Notes: generated by a model from the letters alone, not told the origin. A stretch of 64,000 nucleotides of DNA from Eudasyphora cyanicolor (GCA_963930755.1 OZ005736.1:107727136-107791135); one strand, 5' to 3'. Positions 11,088 through 23,610 are shown, counted from the first letter of the stretch. Translations and numbers: made by a program.

Positions 11088-11840
11088 TGAAATTTGTCAT
11101 TAGAATTGTCTCACCCGATTATTAAGGCCATTTCGCAGATTTTTCCAGTTAAAGTATTGAATACAAGCCATCGTAGAGATGGTATATAAAATTCGGCCGG
11201 TCGAACTTGGCATAGAGTTTTACTTGTTTGTCTTCGGTTTTTTTGTTTGAAATTGAAATAGAAAATGTCTTTGGTTGCTTTGTCTAAGAAAAATTCCGGC
11301 CCAAGTCATGTGCGTGTTAAACTTTTCAGTTTATTTTCCCCCCATTTTCTGGGTCGTGGTCGGACAAAGATATTTCAAGAGATAAGCGTGAGAGATAATA
11401 ATTGTTGAAATCTTTACAATGTTTTCTTCTTCTGTGTATTTTTGTGTTGCATTTGGTTTGAAGACTAAAACTAAATGTTTGTTTTGCTTTCGGGCTTCAT
11501 TTGTTGTACAGAAGTGTTGTAAACCCCGATATGGTCGACTGGTAGTTTTATATTTCCACTTTTCTTATCGGGAGATGAATAATGATGGGTGTTAGGTGTC
11601 TGCTGGCATAAAAAGATCTTACATACAAATATCTAATATATATTATATGAGAACAAAATGTTAATTTTACTTATGTAAGTTTTGGAGAGCGTAAGCCATA
11701 GAAAATCTCCCGTTACTTAATTAGAGTTGTAAAGGTAATTAATATAAAATGTTAATGACGAAAAGTTTCTTTCGCGCCTATCTGTTACAAAGCTGTGTAT
11801 GATATACAACTTTTGGGCCACTGATTTCACTGGATATATA
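11088..11840. other. No gene recognised
   Basis: Low-copy A/T-rich DNA. The stretch 11150-11230 resembles a HINE end ('ggtatataaaattcggccgg'). No convincing exon. Confidence 0.45.
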
Positions 11841-12201
11841 GGGTGATCCAAGTTCAATAGCCTTTTTTCAATAGCCTTTTTTTGTTAAGTATTGTTTGGC
11901 ATTTCATCATGGAAAGACTTACGCCTGAACAACGTTTACGCGTTTCATTCGCCAGTTACCAGTCGAAATGCTCGAATTCATTCGCCAGTTACCAGTCGAT
12001 ATGCTCGATTGAGTCATCGAATATTGGACTCAACGGATGGACCATCTGGGACGTAGCCGCGGCCAACATTTGATAGACATAATCTTCAAAAAATAAATGC
12101 CAAAGAATGTTATTTCAAATGATAATAAACATTCCCCATTCAATTTGAATTTTCTGTGTTTTTTTCTTTAAAAAAGTAGGGAACCTCGAACTGGATCTAG
12201 C
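11841..12201 (+). mobile_element. R2 mariner, internally deleted derivative
   Basis: Starts 'gggtgatccaagttcaatag' after TA (11839-11840) and ends '...ggatctagc' before TA (12202-12203). It retains the transposase start (MERLTPEQRLR from 11909) and then jumps to the C-terminal region (FASYQ... to RGQHLIDIIF, read across a frameshift). The full element at 54774-55996 is 1223 bp, so about 860 bp is missing. The join reads 'cgtttacgcgt' and is shared with the fragment at 43312-43475. A segment of about 36 bp just after the join ('ttcattcgccagttaccag') is duplicated. Non-autonomous, MITE-like. Confidence 0.88.
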
Positions 12202-12241
12202 TATACTTATACATATCAACAATGAAGTGGAATGATAACCA

Positions 12242-12905
12242 CACGCTGAAAAAAAATCGCTTCTGTAGTATATTGTCCCAAACACATTCGGCTTAAAATA
12301 TACATATGTTTATGGTACACTCCAAATATATAATATTTGGAGTAATACAAATATTATATGTTTGGGAGGATATTGTTCTAAACAAAAATATGTTCGCATT
12401 CTAATATTTTTGTATTGAGAACTAGTATTTCCGAAACAAAGTTTAATTTGTATTTATGTATTTTGGCAATGTATTAATGCCCAATTTAAAGACAAGTTTT
12501 CTGGTTTTCAGATTTTTTTATACATTTTATACGTTTTTAAAATTTAATTAAAACTTAAATGGTATAATCTTTGTAAATATGAATTGCATTAATGTGTTTG
12601 CAGAAAATGATGAATTGGAAAAAAACTAACTAAAATGGGAAAAAGTCAGCAAAGTTTGAAAAAATATATATTTGGAAAACTTCTTAAACAATTACTTTGT
12701 TTGTGTGTAAACACATATTTTATTTGTGAAAGTCAGTTTGCAAATAAATTATGTTATAATATATTAAAATATGCGTTCCAAACAAAATTTCTTGATTTTC
12801 AAATAAAATTTATTTGTTAACAAATATAAAATATTTAAAAAAATCGTTTCCAAGTATATTTTCTTTCAATTCAAACATATCAAAAATGACGATTTTCCCC
12901 CGTGC
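12242..12905 (+). mobile_element. M1 A/T-rich MITE, copy a
   Basis: Runs from 'cacgctgaaaaaaaatcgc' to the imperfect inverse 'gattttcccccgtg'. Internal landmarks shared by all copies: 'gtagtatattgtcccaaaca', 'tttcttgattttcaaataaa' and 'tattttctttcaattcaaac'. About 660 bp and almost pure A/T inside, with no gene. Class unknown; the weak end repeats and size suggest a MITE. Confidence 0.78.
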
Positions 12906-13735
12906 ATTATTAGGCTTGCTCTATTATTCTTTCTTAATGGAAAACAGTTCAAGGATTTCTGGCTCACAATAACTTCCTTGAGAATGCCTAATTTTAATTT
13001 TAAAGAAAATCGTCTTTGTTTGAAAACAACGATTTATAAATTTCGGACTTGTATTCTCTAATTAAACCTTCTACTAAAAAAATCAAACACAAATTTAGTC
13101 AAAGATAACATCGACGAATGAGGCAATAGACGTACATACGAAAAAAGTACCAAAGTTAATTGTGCAGTAAGTCAGACGCACAGCAGCAGTCATAAATATG
13201 CATTGGGAGGAAAAAAAGAGAAAAAGAACCAGCATTGATTTGGTAGGCCATTTTTTGCATAACACAGCACAAATGAACCAACAATGTACGAGCCAAAGAA
13301 ACATAGTTTGAACCTTAAGTTCACTCGAATCTGTATAGACCACAACACAACTTGTTTCCTTTTGCAGTGCCGACGATGTGGCTGTTTTGTATTTGGTCTA
13401 AAACGAGAGACAACAGTTGCGGTCGTATACCTCTCCTTTGTACCTTTTCAGTCAAAGGAGCAGTAGCATAAAATGGCTGAAATGTTAAGGTGCAATCAAA
13501 GATCATTTAAAAAAGAACTTACGATTTTTTTAACAGCCGCGGTCGGAATATGTGAAGAGATTGGCAGTTGAGATGATTTTTATTTTTAGAAAGACGAAAA
13601 ACGAGGATCGGACTTTAATTTAAGAAGATTTCTATCACTATAAACATTGCATGAGGAAATACTCGTATATAATTTCATACATTTGTTGTAAAACACAAAA
13701 ATAAGTTATAATACATCACTATTAAAAATGTCTAC
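12906..13735. other. No gene supported
   Basis: Includes a frame at 13367-13466 (CRRCGCFVFGLKRETT) preceded by a pyrimidine tract and 'ttgcag', which could be a splice acceptor. It is short, has no partner exon and no recognised domain, so I do not call it. Confidence 0.4.
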
Positions 13736-14540
13736 TCGTATATCTTTAAACAAGTACGGAAAACTAAACATAGGCGGGGCTGACTCTATAATACCATCGA
13801 CCATTATTAGCATGTATCTTATAGAGCATAGAATGTGAAATAAGTAGGCGCAGTTGTTGCTAAGAATTGTTACAGGTTGAATAGAATACACTTTTTTTTA
13901 ATTCCGCACCTAAATCGTCCATGAGTGAAATTGGGTGGGTACCTTACCTTGACAGTTTAGATCCTAAAGAGATATTGTCTTTTTTACCAGGAGTGGTATT
14001 GGACAAAACGAAAAAAAAATCGAAAAGACCTTCAATAGAAGAGAAATTTATATGGGGACTTTATCGGTATAAGACCAAATGAACTACATATACTTATATA
14101 TAATCTGCCAGATTTCAGACGAATTAATTGAAATGTGGCTTCAAGGACAAAAATAACTCAAATCGGAAGAGACCTTTATATGACAAATTTGCAATATCTA
14201 CGAAAAGCCACATTTGCGATCTACACTTTGGATAAACGGGAAGTCCAAATACAAGTTTTTTTAAAAGAATTCGGCATATTATTAGTTTATCCGAAAGAGC
14301 AGACATTCCCATAATTTATGGAACACGACTTCATTCATGTAGCGCATACTGTTAACCGAATTTTCCAAGACCTTGTTGACAGTTTTTTGCTATATGTCAC
14401 AAATGGTTTGCTTGATATTAGCTTCAAGGGCATGAACCCATAACGCTATGCAACAGAAACACTATATGTTTGTGTCCGAGACCTAAAACAATGGATTGAA
14501 GCGTGATATTTTATAAAACCAAAACAAAAAAGTTTTTTTA
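13736..14540. repeat. Eroded HINE-like repeat
   Basis: 'aaacaagtacggaaaacta', 'ggcggggctgac' and 'ataataccatcg' match the opening block of the dispersed HINE-like family. Further matches appear at 14040-14170 ('atatggggactttatcgg', 'caaatcggaagagac'). Too decayed to bound. Confidence 0.4.
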
Positions 14541-15560
14541 ATTTTTCTTCTAAAATTCGAATGGTCATTGAAAGTACCTTTTGTATTTGAAGTATAAGCA
14601 TAATAAAAGCAAATAAAGGCCGATTATGAGGGCAAGAACGGCTGAAAAGATCACTTTCACGTAGAAATAGAAGTTTAGTAACTGTCGTTGAAATACTTAG
14701 AAAGAATTTGATTTTTCATTAATTATTTTTAATATTTTTTATTTTTTCTCTTTGGGAGATGCCCAAAGGGACGTGGCAATAACGAACATTACATTATATT
14801 TTATGATAATGCCTCACTTTAATTAATATTACACGTATTACTCTAAAAATATTACTAATTCTTCCACACAACATAGAAAAAACAAAACAAATCAAACAAA
14901 GCCAAAACACAATTTTTTATGGTAAAGGTTTTTTTGTATTTGTTTTAATTCCAATTTTAATGAAATGCACCTTTAGTATTTTGACCATATTTTTGAAGAA
15001 AAACGCATTAGAGCAGTACCTTTTAAATGAAGGAAACTATGAGGGCTCGAGGTATTTTGAATATAACTTTCACGTTGAGACAGTGGTTTAGTAACTGTCA
15101 TTAAAACAACTAGCAAAAATTTGATTTTTCATACAAACAATTTTAATTTTGCATAGTGGGGGAGGTACTAGAAAGAGTTAATATGCGCCACCAAACCAAA
15201 CATACTTGCGGTCGTAGGTCACTCATTCAATGTGTTACGCTTTTGGTTCGCAGCAAATGATATGGCTCATTTGGTGCAAGAACGTCACAACACAAAATTG
15301 GAAATTCCGCCTATGGACGATTTGTGTAGTTTATAGAAAATGAACCTGTCAAGCGAATTGGATAAAAATCAATTTCTAAGTTTAAGATATACTCGTATAG
15401 TTGCCTACACCACAAATCCAAAATATCCATCAATAATCTTTACATTTTGAAGTGCAGGAAATTTTTGTATGAGCACCTAGACATTTTTAAAATTTTTGTG
15501 TGAGACTTTCTTGCACTAAATGAGCGATATATACCCTCCTCCCTGTAAGGTGAGGGGATA
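14541..15560 (+). repeat. HB-type HINE-like repeat, decayed
   Basis: Contains the AGTAACTGTCGTT block twice (about 14672, 15085), 'gtgggggaggtactagaaag' near 15158, 'cttgcggtcgtaggtcactc' near 15208, and an ending 'tataccctcctccctgtaag' and 'gaggggata'. These are the parts of HB2 (48560-50040) in the same order. No coding capacity. Confidence 0.55.
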
Positions 15561-16380
15561 AAAATTGGCATTATTGCGACGCCCCTTTCGGTACCTCCCA
15601 AACAAATGGCCAATATAAAAACTATGCAAAATGATTTTTTTAATTTGCCTTACTTTTACAATATGGCTCAAAATTAATACATTATCCATAGATTTTTTTT
15701 TCAAATAGACATTTTTTTCTTGTTACGATGCACAATGGGGAAAAAGGGGTAAATTCGCGCGCATAGCAGTATTTTCTATCTCATGACTATACAATTAGAG
15801 ATAGAGTCCTACGGTTTGGACCATCTTCAAGAAAATTCTTTGGAGAAGAAATTGGAGTACCCAGATTTTATTTTACTGTTACCGTGTATCGCACAATGGG
15901 GCTACAAAAGCGACTGTGTGGAAATTAGTGTAAAAATCTAAATATCTTACCAACATCAGTGATCTTGATTTTAAATTAAAGCTGACAAAATTTAGTTCAA
16001 ATCTATTTGAATTACTTAATTGTGTGTTGTTGCTTTTTAAATATATATACCATTGAAGTTCAAACATATTTTTTGTCAACATTGCGTTAAAAGTCTACAA
16101 AACCGGGCAATGTTTTTGAAATTGAAACCAAAAAAACATAAATAGGACATAATCGTAGTCTGCAATATTTTTGAAAGCTGAAGTTTTGCACTAATGCTCT
16201 TAAACAATGGGTCATCGACTGCGAATAAAAGAAAAATTTAATTAAAACCAAAAAATTATCGGTCCACCCTAAAACATAAACTGAAGAAGCGTTTAACTAT
16301 ATGTTTATAGTTTTTGTAGAAGAAGTAAGCTATAAAAAATACACATATAAACCTAATAATATTAATAAGATCGCTATTTT
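15561..16380. other. No gene recognised
   Basis: A/T-rich. The phrase 'cacaatggggaaaaa' near 15731 and 'gcacaatggggctac' near 15892 hint at an old internal duplication. Nothing else stands out. Confidence 0.45.
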
Positions 16381-16518
16381 TGATCGTAGGACACTACAAA
16401 CTTGGAGCCGAACTTGTACCGGTCGTATTTATTATCCGATCTTGCCGAAATTTCGTAAAAGTTATTTTTCTGGACCAAGAATATTGGTCCCCATGTTTCG
16501 GGAAAATCGGTTCATAAA
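16381..16518 (+). repeat. HINE-like relic split by M1b (left part)
   Basis: 'ttatccgatcttgccgaaat' and 'gggaaaatcggttcata' are typical HINE core phrases. The sequence resumes beyond M1b at 17247 with 'gatgtagctcccgcacatat', the phrase that normally follows, so M1b was inserted here. Confidence 0.55.
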
Positions 16519-17246
16519 TGCTGAAAAAAAAATCGATTCTGTAGTATATTGTCCCAAACATATTTGGCTTGAAACATATATATGTTTAGGGTACACTCTA
16601 AACATATAATTCGGTACACACAAAAAGTATGTAATTGAGAAAATGTCATTCTAAACAAATCTTTGTTTACATCCCAACATGTTTTTATTTCGGAAAAAAA
16701 ATTTTTTTTGTACTTAAGAATTAAGAAAATACGTAAATTGTGTTAAATTTTTTACTAATTTAAAGTTATTTTTTTAGAAATTTATAATGTTCGTAAAAAT
16801 AATAGATAATAATAATTCAAATCGTTTAATCTTGGATCAAAATAAATTACTTGGAGGATTGACTTGGAATACTAACTCAGAAATTTGAAATGATTAATTT
16901 AAAACCGAAGTTATGGTATCATAACTGGGAGGTACAATTCCAAACCAAGGAAAAATTAAAACTGAAATTCGAAAAAGTCAGCAAAAGTTTTGGAAATGTT
17001 TTTAAAAAATATATTTGGAACAATTCCTAAGCAACAATTTTATTTGTATTTAAACACATACTTTATTTGTGAAATTTAGTTTGCAAATACATTTTGTTGT
17101 AATATATTAATATATGCGTTCCAAATATATTTTATTGATATTCAAATAAAATTTATTTGCTCAAAAATATATAATATTTAAAAATTAGTTTTTCAAATAT
17201 ATTTTCTTTCGATTCAAACATATAAAAATAGCGATTTCCCCGTGCA
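16519..17246 (+). mobile_element. M1 A/T-rich MITE, copy b
   Basis: Begins 'gctgaaaaaaaaatcgattc' and ends 'gcgatttccccgtgc'. It shares with copy a the blocks 'gtagtatattgtcccaaaca', 'aatatatgcgttccaaa' and 'tattttctttcgattcaaac'. About 730 bp. Nested in a HINE relic. Confidence 0.78.
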
Positions 17247-17930
17247 GATGGATGTAGCTCCCGCACATATCTCCTATATTTAAAGAAAAAAAAAACACAT
17301 ATTTAATGTAAAAGAATCTGCCATAATCGCCTATTATAAAAGTCGCCTATTAACTATGTACTGTTGAATTCACCACCTCTCTCTTTCTATGTCATATGAT
17401 AGTGATCCCGCGTGATCCAAAAAGTTTTATTCCATTTACTGTGGATAATTATTTCGAAAAAAAACAAAAAACTGTATTTTTTACTTTGAAATATCTCGTT
17501 ATTTAAAGACGTTAAAAATACGTCATGTACACAAAAATTAAGATGAATATAACCTTATTGTATGTTACAACTCCGGTCGCATTTCACCAACAAACGAGAA
17601 TTCTACAAGCATTTTCGTTTGTAAATTTTATCATCGCAATTTTATTTTCAGTTATTAGTAAAAAATACAACATTTGAATGTTTATAACTCGGACTCGTGT
17701 AGACATATTTTCATAAAATTTGAAGATATTTTCATTAAAAGTTATCCATAATAAAGCAAAATTCCCAAAAAACAAATTTTTTAAAGTTGTTTTCAAAGTC
17801 CTATGCGCGCATATTTCATCATATTTTCACAACATGCAAAAAGCGGGACAAACAATTTATGCGATTTTTTTATATTTTTCATGGTTTATTTCGCGCCAGC
17901 AAAAAACGATTATTTTGAATAAAAAAAATA
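17247..17930. other. HINE remnant then no gene
   Basis: The first 40 bases finish the interrupted HINE phrase. The rest is A/T-rich; the two overlapping frames at 17584-17796 and 17720-17941 lie on opposite strands and show no motif. Confidence 0.4.
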
Positions 17931-18226
17931 TTTTTTTCTAATTTCTTTAACGACAGTTACTAAACAAGTATTTTCAACGTGAAAGTGACCTTCCTAACAT
18001 ATGTTGCCCTCATAATTGGAACAAGCAAATATTTGCAATTTTTTTCTATTTTTATGGTGTTTTTCTTCACATCAAAAAACAACTTAAAAAAAATATTTTT
18101 TTTTTAAAAATCAAATTATTTTTTAAAAAAATTTGAAGACCAAAATAAAACATACAAAAATATAAAATCAAATCTTTCCTAACTGGTTTAACGAGAGTTA
18201 CTAAACTTCTTTTTCTACGTGAGAGT
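17931..18226 (-). repeat. Inverted HB-type motif block, two copies
   Basis: 'aacgacagttactaaac' at 17949 and 'aacgagagttactaaac' at 18191, each followed by 'cgtgaaagtg' or 'cgtgagagtg', are minus-strand copies of the AGTAACTGTCGTT block, spaced about 240 bases. Confidence 0.6.
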
Positions 18227-19817
18227 GCACGCAAAGAAAAAAAACGTTTGGGCGTCGTTTATGGCAAACATTTTTGTTTGTCTCAAACGCTCTACTTTTC
18301 CCGTAACGGTTGAAATTTTTGCGGTGAATGCAAAAGTTTATCGTAAACGTAGTTTCTCTTACTGTAAACGAACATTCTTTCATTCCAAAATTTTCGTAAT
18401 TTATTTTATGGTAAACGAAAAACGTTTACGGAACCATATTGTATTTAAACATGATTGAATGTATTAAAGAGAGTTGAGAGAACAAAGAGGTAAACTTGTT
18501 TTCATTTTGTGAGAGTGCGGTTTTATAACTTTTTTTATTACTTATATGACGGAATAATATGTGTAGATGTATGTGCACAGAAGTCAAAAGATGCAGATGT
18601 GTGTGTATACAACACAAAAAGCGACGTTGCAGTGTTTCTGCAAAAAGATGCAGATGTGTGTGTGCAAAAAACAAAAAAAGAAACGTTGCAACGTTGCATA
18701 CATGTTTGTCCGCGTTGCTTTATTAACAGACGGTGGTGGATATTTAGTTATTTGCATCCCTCACTCCGCACTGTTATACAATTTCATAACATTTGCAATC
18801 GTACTCAGCATGCGTAGATTCGTATGCTGGTGGGCCTTTAGTTTTGTATTGGCGCTTGTGGTGTTCGGTATTTGTGCGCGTGTGTGGCAAAATTAAAAAT
18901 GTTTTTATCAGTTAACATAAAACGATTTTATTCAAAGAATTAATTGAATCAAAGAATCTAAATTATCGGAGGTGCGATATCTCGCAAATATACTGTGGAC
19001 TCCAATTTAATGTTATAGGTAAATGGTAAATGAAGTGAAGACATGTGGGAAAATAACCAAATTGTTAATAGCAAAAAATGGATCGAGCACTGCGTGAAAA
19101 TATTGAATACTTTGTGGAAAGCCGGAATAACAAAAACAATAGATTTTAACAGAAACTGAGACCATCTATTGCTTTTGTTAACGACTAACTGGTTATTTTT
19201 CCACTCGCCTTAAATTGTGAATAAGCAAATTAAAATCATTAACAATCAATCATCCCACGTTTAGGTACTGAAGCTGCTAATGGTAATTGTGAAATAAATT
19301 TATTCAGGCACAATACAACTGGATACTTCTGGAAACTGCTGATATAAAACTCACTTTTGACTAAAAAGTTTGATATATGGTAAGATAACATCTCGCTACA
19401 TTTTTAATATGTTCTAACATACATGCTTTCTTTTTTACAGTTTGTCTACAACTCAATTAGAAGATAGCAGCCAAATAATAGCAGAGGTGTTTGTCGGGGA
19501 GCTCCCGGGGACATTTTACTAAAAATTGGGACATTTTTGATTATAAACATAATATTACAAAACATATTAAATATCATAATTCAATCAAATTATTCTTTTG
19601 TGACAATCGTTTTCTCATTTATTGTTAAACTGACATTGCTTGTGACAAACGCAATGATTGTTTGCAACACACGTTTTACAGGGTTTGGGATAAACAAGCA
19701 TTGCTTGTGACAAACACAATAACCGTTTGCACTAAACGTTTCACAGGGTTTGTAATAAATGTAAATCATTTACGATAAGTACACTAACCGTTTGCTATAA
19801 ACGTTTCTTTGAAGATA
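18227..19817. mobile_element. Possible element with AAACGTTT ends
   Basis: Starts 'cacgcaaagaaaaaaaacgt' and ends with the inverse of 'ttcaaagaaacgttt'. Both flanks are rich in cgtaaacg / aaacgttt words: 18240-18430 on the left and three ~70-bp units at 19630-19815 on the right. No transposase was recognised, and the target duplication was not found. The inside also holds a ~57-bp direct repeat (from 18591 and 18648, 'atgcagatgtgtgtgt') and a candidate short intron. Confidence 0.4.
19380..19440 (+). other. Candidate 61-bp intron
   Basis: GTAAGATA at 19380, 'ttctaac' about 25 bases before the end, and 'ttcttttttacag' ending at 19440: a textbook fly short intron in size and signals. Joined flanks read ICLSTTQLEDSSQIIAEVFV and on to GELPGTFY then a stop, but an in-frame stop lies about 33 bases upstream and no start codon is seen. 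It could be a non-coding transcript, a relic inside the surrounding element, or chance. Confidence 0.35.
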
Positions 19818-20571
19818 TTGTTCATAATTTGTTATATACAATCAAATTAAGTATGACGAATATTTTATGAAATAAAAAGAATATTTTTCATTTCATTTGA
19901 AAGACCAGTTAGGTCTACATGCTGCTTGCTCTACTAGATCGATATATTCGAACAAATGCTTAGTGGAGTCCTCAATCAAATTGAATGTTGTGTATTAGTT
20001 TGGATGATGTTTACTGGTGGTTTTTAGTCAAGAGATATAAGCACGACATAAAATTATCATTGACAATATCTTCAGCTGTACTTCTTCTTAGTTTTATAAA
20101 AAAAACTGTCCACAAATGGACAAACGGCGAATAAGCAGGAGGAGTAAACCGATAAAAAGCTGTGCTTTGATCCTATATTCGGATGTGAATTTTAGGAAAG
20201 TGTAAAGCTTTGGATTAAACTTTAAAGCCAATTTAAATCCGCTGTATCGCAAACTTTAGATAAACTCAATTAGGATTATATTCTATTGCGGAATTAGTTC
20301 CTTTCGTTGTGTCACATTTTTATTTGTGCCTAATTTTGAACAGTTCAATGAATTAGGTCTGATTAAATTAGTCTTCTTGGTCTTCCCATACCTCTCTCCT
20401 ACATATACACAATATCTGCCAACAGTTCTGGTATTCTTCTTTAGCAAAAACTGTAAAAAAAAGCGCATTTACACCCATACAAAAAGGGGAGTAGCCACCA
20501 CGAAACCATTGTTCAAACTAAAACTTGTATGAACTGCCATGTTGGTGTTTCTTCTTCACAACCCAGCAAAA
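19818..20571. other. No gene recognised
   Basis: A/T-rich unique-looking DNA; the two opposite-strand frames near 20283-20532 show no motif. Confidence 0.45.
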
Positions 20572-21214
20572 TCTTGGTAAGTACCTGTCATTATTCCCTG
20601 CATTACCAAATAATGACATCTCATTATTCGCTGAATTACTTTCCGCTTATTAATAATGACTTACCAATAATAACAGAAATAAGTGATTTTTTTATCAAAA
20701 TAATTTTTGGTAAATTTTAGTACAATGCAATTTTGGCTATATGTGGGTTATTGTAGAAGATTTATTTATTTTCAACAAGTTTTCCAAAAATACGTGCAAA
20801 TTAAATGAAAATACCAAAAATATTTACGTATATCGTATGATGTTAGACCATTGCAGAATTTTTCACATGGTGGTTTGGGTTCAGAAATTCGAAATATTCG
20901 CGACAATATGCACAAAATTACTTTCAATGGCCATCTCTACATATTTACCATATCTACTACGTATTTTGTAACTTATTGGTAATGCATTATTCAAGTACTT
21001 ATAATCGTGAAAACATAAGCACATATTTATGTGGTATGCCTATGCTACAAATAAGTACTTATTATGCTACTTTATTATATGCTTTTGGGAAGTACTTCCC
21101 TCCAATGACATCCCCATGTTAAAATAATGAGAAAAGTGGCTAAATAATAAGTACTTACCATTATCGAACTTTGCTTACTCGTCGGATTATTTGGTAATGA
21201 GAAATTTTGCTGGG
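20572..21214. mobile_element. MITE with CCCAGCAAAAT ends
   Basis: Begins 'cccagcaaaatcttggtaag' and ends with the inverse of 'cccagcaaaatttctcatta'. Several ATTA / TAAGTAC words repeat in both orientations beneath the ends ('ggtaagtacctgtcatta' left, 'aataagtacttacc' right). 643 bp, no gene. No target duplication could be settled. Confidence 0.65.
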
Positions 21215-22193
21215 AAGACTATCATTATCAACGTCTGTCCGGCTGTGGCTGCGGCTTTGGCGAACCTGGTGAATGGGCTATTAAGAATTTGTACAATGAC
21301 GACGCATGCCTAACAGATTTTCTTCAGAATACAAGAAAAGAAAATAACAACTAAGGAAAACTTCATGATTAGAACGAAATTGTTTTTTGGTTGATTCAAG
21401 AAAAAAGACGCCGAAGAACACCACAAACTACGGCATGTTTTTATCATAGTCTAGAGATAATAAAGAAAAAGAACAGATTTTTCTAGACATCATTTGGCTC
21501 CGAACATCTATTCAACAAGGATAGAGTGAGACAGGCTAAGAGCAATTAACAATTTTCTCAAACATAATGGTTAGGTCATCAATCATTTGGTGGTGTTGCA
21601 TAGACAACGAATGGTTCGTAATGCATCTTCTTGTGTTCTATCCTCTCCTCTTTTCTTCTTTTCTGCTTTTGCTTCAATTTATTTTGTGGCCTAAACAATT
21701 TCAAAGAAGAAAACGTGATCTATTTCATTATCACACATGATCGTGGTTTAGAATAACCCATTATTATTCTTATGGAAGAAGGTCTAGAGCTGTAGAGATA
21801 TTAGAAGTTATTGCCCTCACTTATGGTTGCATGAAATAGAAAGAGCTGGTGGTTTTGCAGGGTGCATGATAACCTTAAAGTGTTTTCGGAGAAAAAAACA
21901 GAAGTGATGATAGAGACGTCAGTTTTCTATGAACTGAAAATCATTATTTGCAAAATTGATTAGTAACTTTGCAGGTCGTTGGATACACACAAATCTGTAT
22001 GTTGAAGTCACAACAGCTGACTGTCGACTTCATCGCCACCTGCATCAGATTTGGAGCCGTTGGTTTTTACCACAACGCCGCAAACCTTGCTAAGATATGC
22101 CAACGCCGTTAGTGTTGCATTACTTGAGTTCTCAACTCACCCGCTTATGGCACACTGACAAACAGCATACGGCTCACGCCAAAATAAAATGAT
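21215..22193. other. No gene recognised
   Basis: Unique-looking DNA with a GC-richer patch at about 21990-22160. It has no long frame and no repeat match in the window, so it is a candidate for conserved non-coding sequence. Confidence 0.4.
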
Positions 22194-22293
22194 TAAATTA
22201 AAAATTGAGAAATGTCAAATGAAATGCAGAAAAAAACTTGACGTTTAGGTGTGGTTCACATTCAACATCGGCGCTTACAGTTTAACCACCCTT
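22194..22293 (-). mobile_element. End fragment of a mariner-like repeat (R7)
   Basis: On the minus strand it reads 'aagggtggttaaactgtaag' then 'gatgttgaatgtgaaccaca' and 'cctaaacgtcaag'. The same block occurs in plus orientation at 30139-30260. The layout (AAGGGTG-type end next to TA, then a conserved leader) resembles the 5' ends of the other mariners here; no transposase is left. Confidence 0.55.
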
Positions 22294-23253
22294 TACTTCA
22301 ATGTTTTCTATCAGCATTGGCTAATAACCACTCTAAAAACACTCCCCACATTAATCGATATTTTCATCAATATCTCCTAAATTTAACAATTTTAAAAATC
22401 CCTTATCTAGTTGTCAATCGTCACCTTGGAAATACTAAAACGAAGTGTCAACTATCTAATCCTAACAAAAAACAATATGACATCACCAATAGATAACAGT
22501 GGCCAAAATTAAGCCTTTATTTTTTGTTCAGCCCACAAAAAATACATCAGTAAAACATATTGCCTTTGTGCATCGTTTAATAATACTTTAAAAAATAAAC
22601 AACACAAAAAATACACCGGAAATTCATTCTATACAAATCAAAACGAAAAAAACACACCAAAAAAAATGTCATGGCACCACAAAAGCGATTGCATGTGGAG
22701 TCACCATTTAAACGTTCCAATGACGCACCGCGTGGTGGCCGGCCGCCTGTCCCATGTCCAGTGTCCACATGGACAGCTTTAAAACACCAAAATAAACGAT
22801 TGAGATATGAGACTACTCCCAATATAGAGATGTGTGTCAACGAAAAAAAGCCAGTTTTTCTGCTATCACAGATGTCATAGCCGCAGGAGGGGTAACGACA
22901 GACGAAGAATAACATCCAAAATCGGAAAAATACATGTTACACAGAATTTAAGCCTAAAGTGAGCTCTGGTTTTGTTGTGCTTTCAGTTTTACAGCAACAG
23001 CAAAAAATAAAGACTTAAAATAAAACTTGTATGCTGAACCGGATCGTTGTTGGCGTACTGGAGCGACCGACAGACATTTCGAGCGACTTTCGAATACCCT
23101 ACACAGAAAAATGTCAACTGAAAATGAATTTTTTGAACTATTAGATAATATAGATAAGTAAATTAGGTTTGAGATCAAATTTTCAAATTCAAAATTTTCC
23201 TTCTCGCATCGGACTGCCTCTTTCCTAAGACGAACCTTGAATGTGGACAGTAT
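22294..23253. other. No gene supported
   Basis: A GC-richer patch at 22725-22780 includes 'gtggccggccgcctg'. Opposite-strand frames at 22577-22915 and 22671-22880 overlap it; neither has a recognisable domain. The last ~50 bases may be 5' LINE sequence. Confidence 0.4.
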
Positions 23254-23610
23254 ATGCTTAATCTGGGCAAAATACTCCTCGCACTACAGAGGAAAAGGCT
23301 GTCTACGACATTGTCGGTTCTGACGGGACATTGCCTGATCGGCTCCAAGCCAAGAGTTTGGGAATTTAGTCCAAAGAATGCAGCATATATTATGGAGATG
23401 AGGAGGAAGTGGCGCGCATTGAGCACCTGCGTTGTTACTGTTCCGCATTGAGTAAACCACGTCTGGACATACTTGGGTCGGCCTTTCTAGAAAGTCGAAC
23501 ATATTTTGCCTGCGCCGATGTTTGTATTATTGCTAACTTAGCCTCAACTGGTCTATGTGGGCTGGCAAATACGGCTGCCATCCTAACCCAACTCCACTAT
23601 AGGGAGGATA
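23254..23610 (+). pseudogene. Non-LTR retrotransposon ORF2 C-terminus fragment
   Basis: Read in two frames: LLALQRKRLSTTLSVLTGHC followed by LIG (23275-23345), then, after a frameshift near 23400, EHLRCYCSALSKPRLDILGS (23418-23478) continuing to 23610. The LTGHC-LIG block, an acidic stretch and a Cys/His cluster followed by ALSKPRLDILG are typical of the C-terminal zinc-finger region after the RNase H domain in I-group non-LTR elements. The reverse transcriptase is absent. maT copy B is inserted directly behind, and the sequence may continue at 24942. Confidence 0.65.

Noticed and set aside
13284..13466. CRRCGCFVFGLKRE frame after a possible splice acceptor
   Set aside because: One short frame with a chance C-x2-C pair, overlapped by an opposite-strand frame; no partner exon.
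18567..18896. 109-codon frame with hydrophobic, membrane-like stretches
   Set aside because: Its first half is translation of a 57-bp direct repeat, an alternative frame overlaps it, and there is no family resemblance.
22671..22880. 69-codon frame with RGGRPPVPCP
   Set aside because: Overlaps a longer opposite-strand frame; no start-context, splice or domain support.
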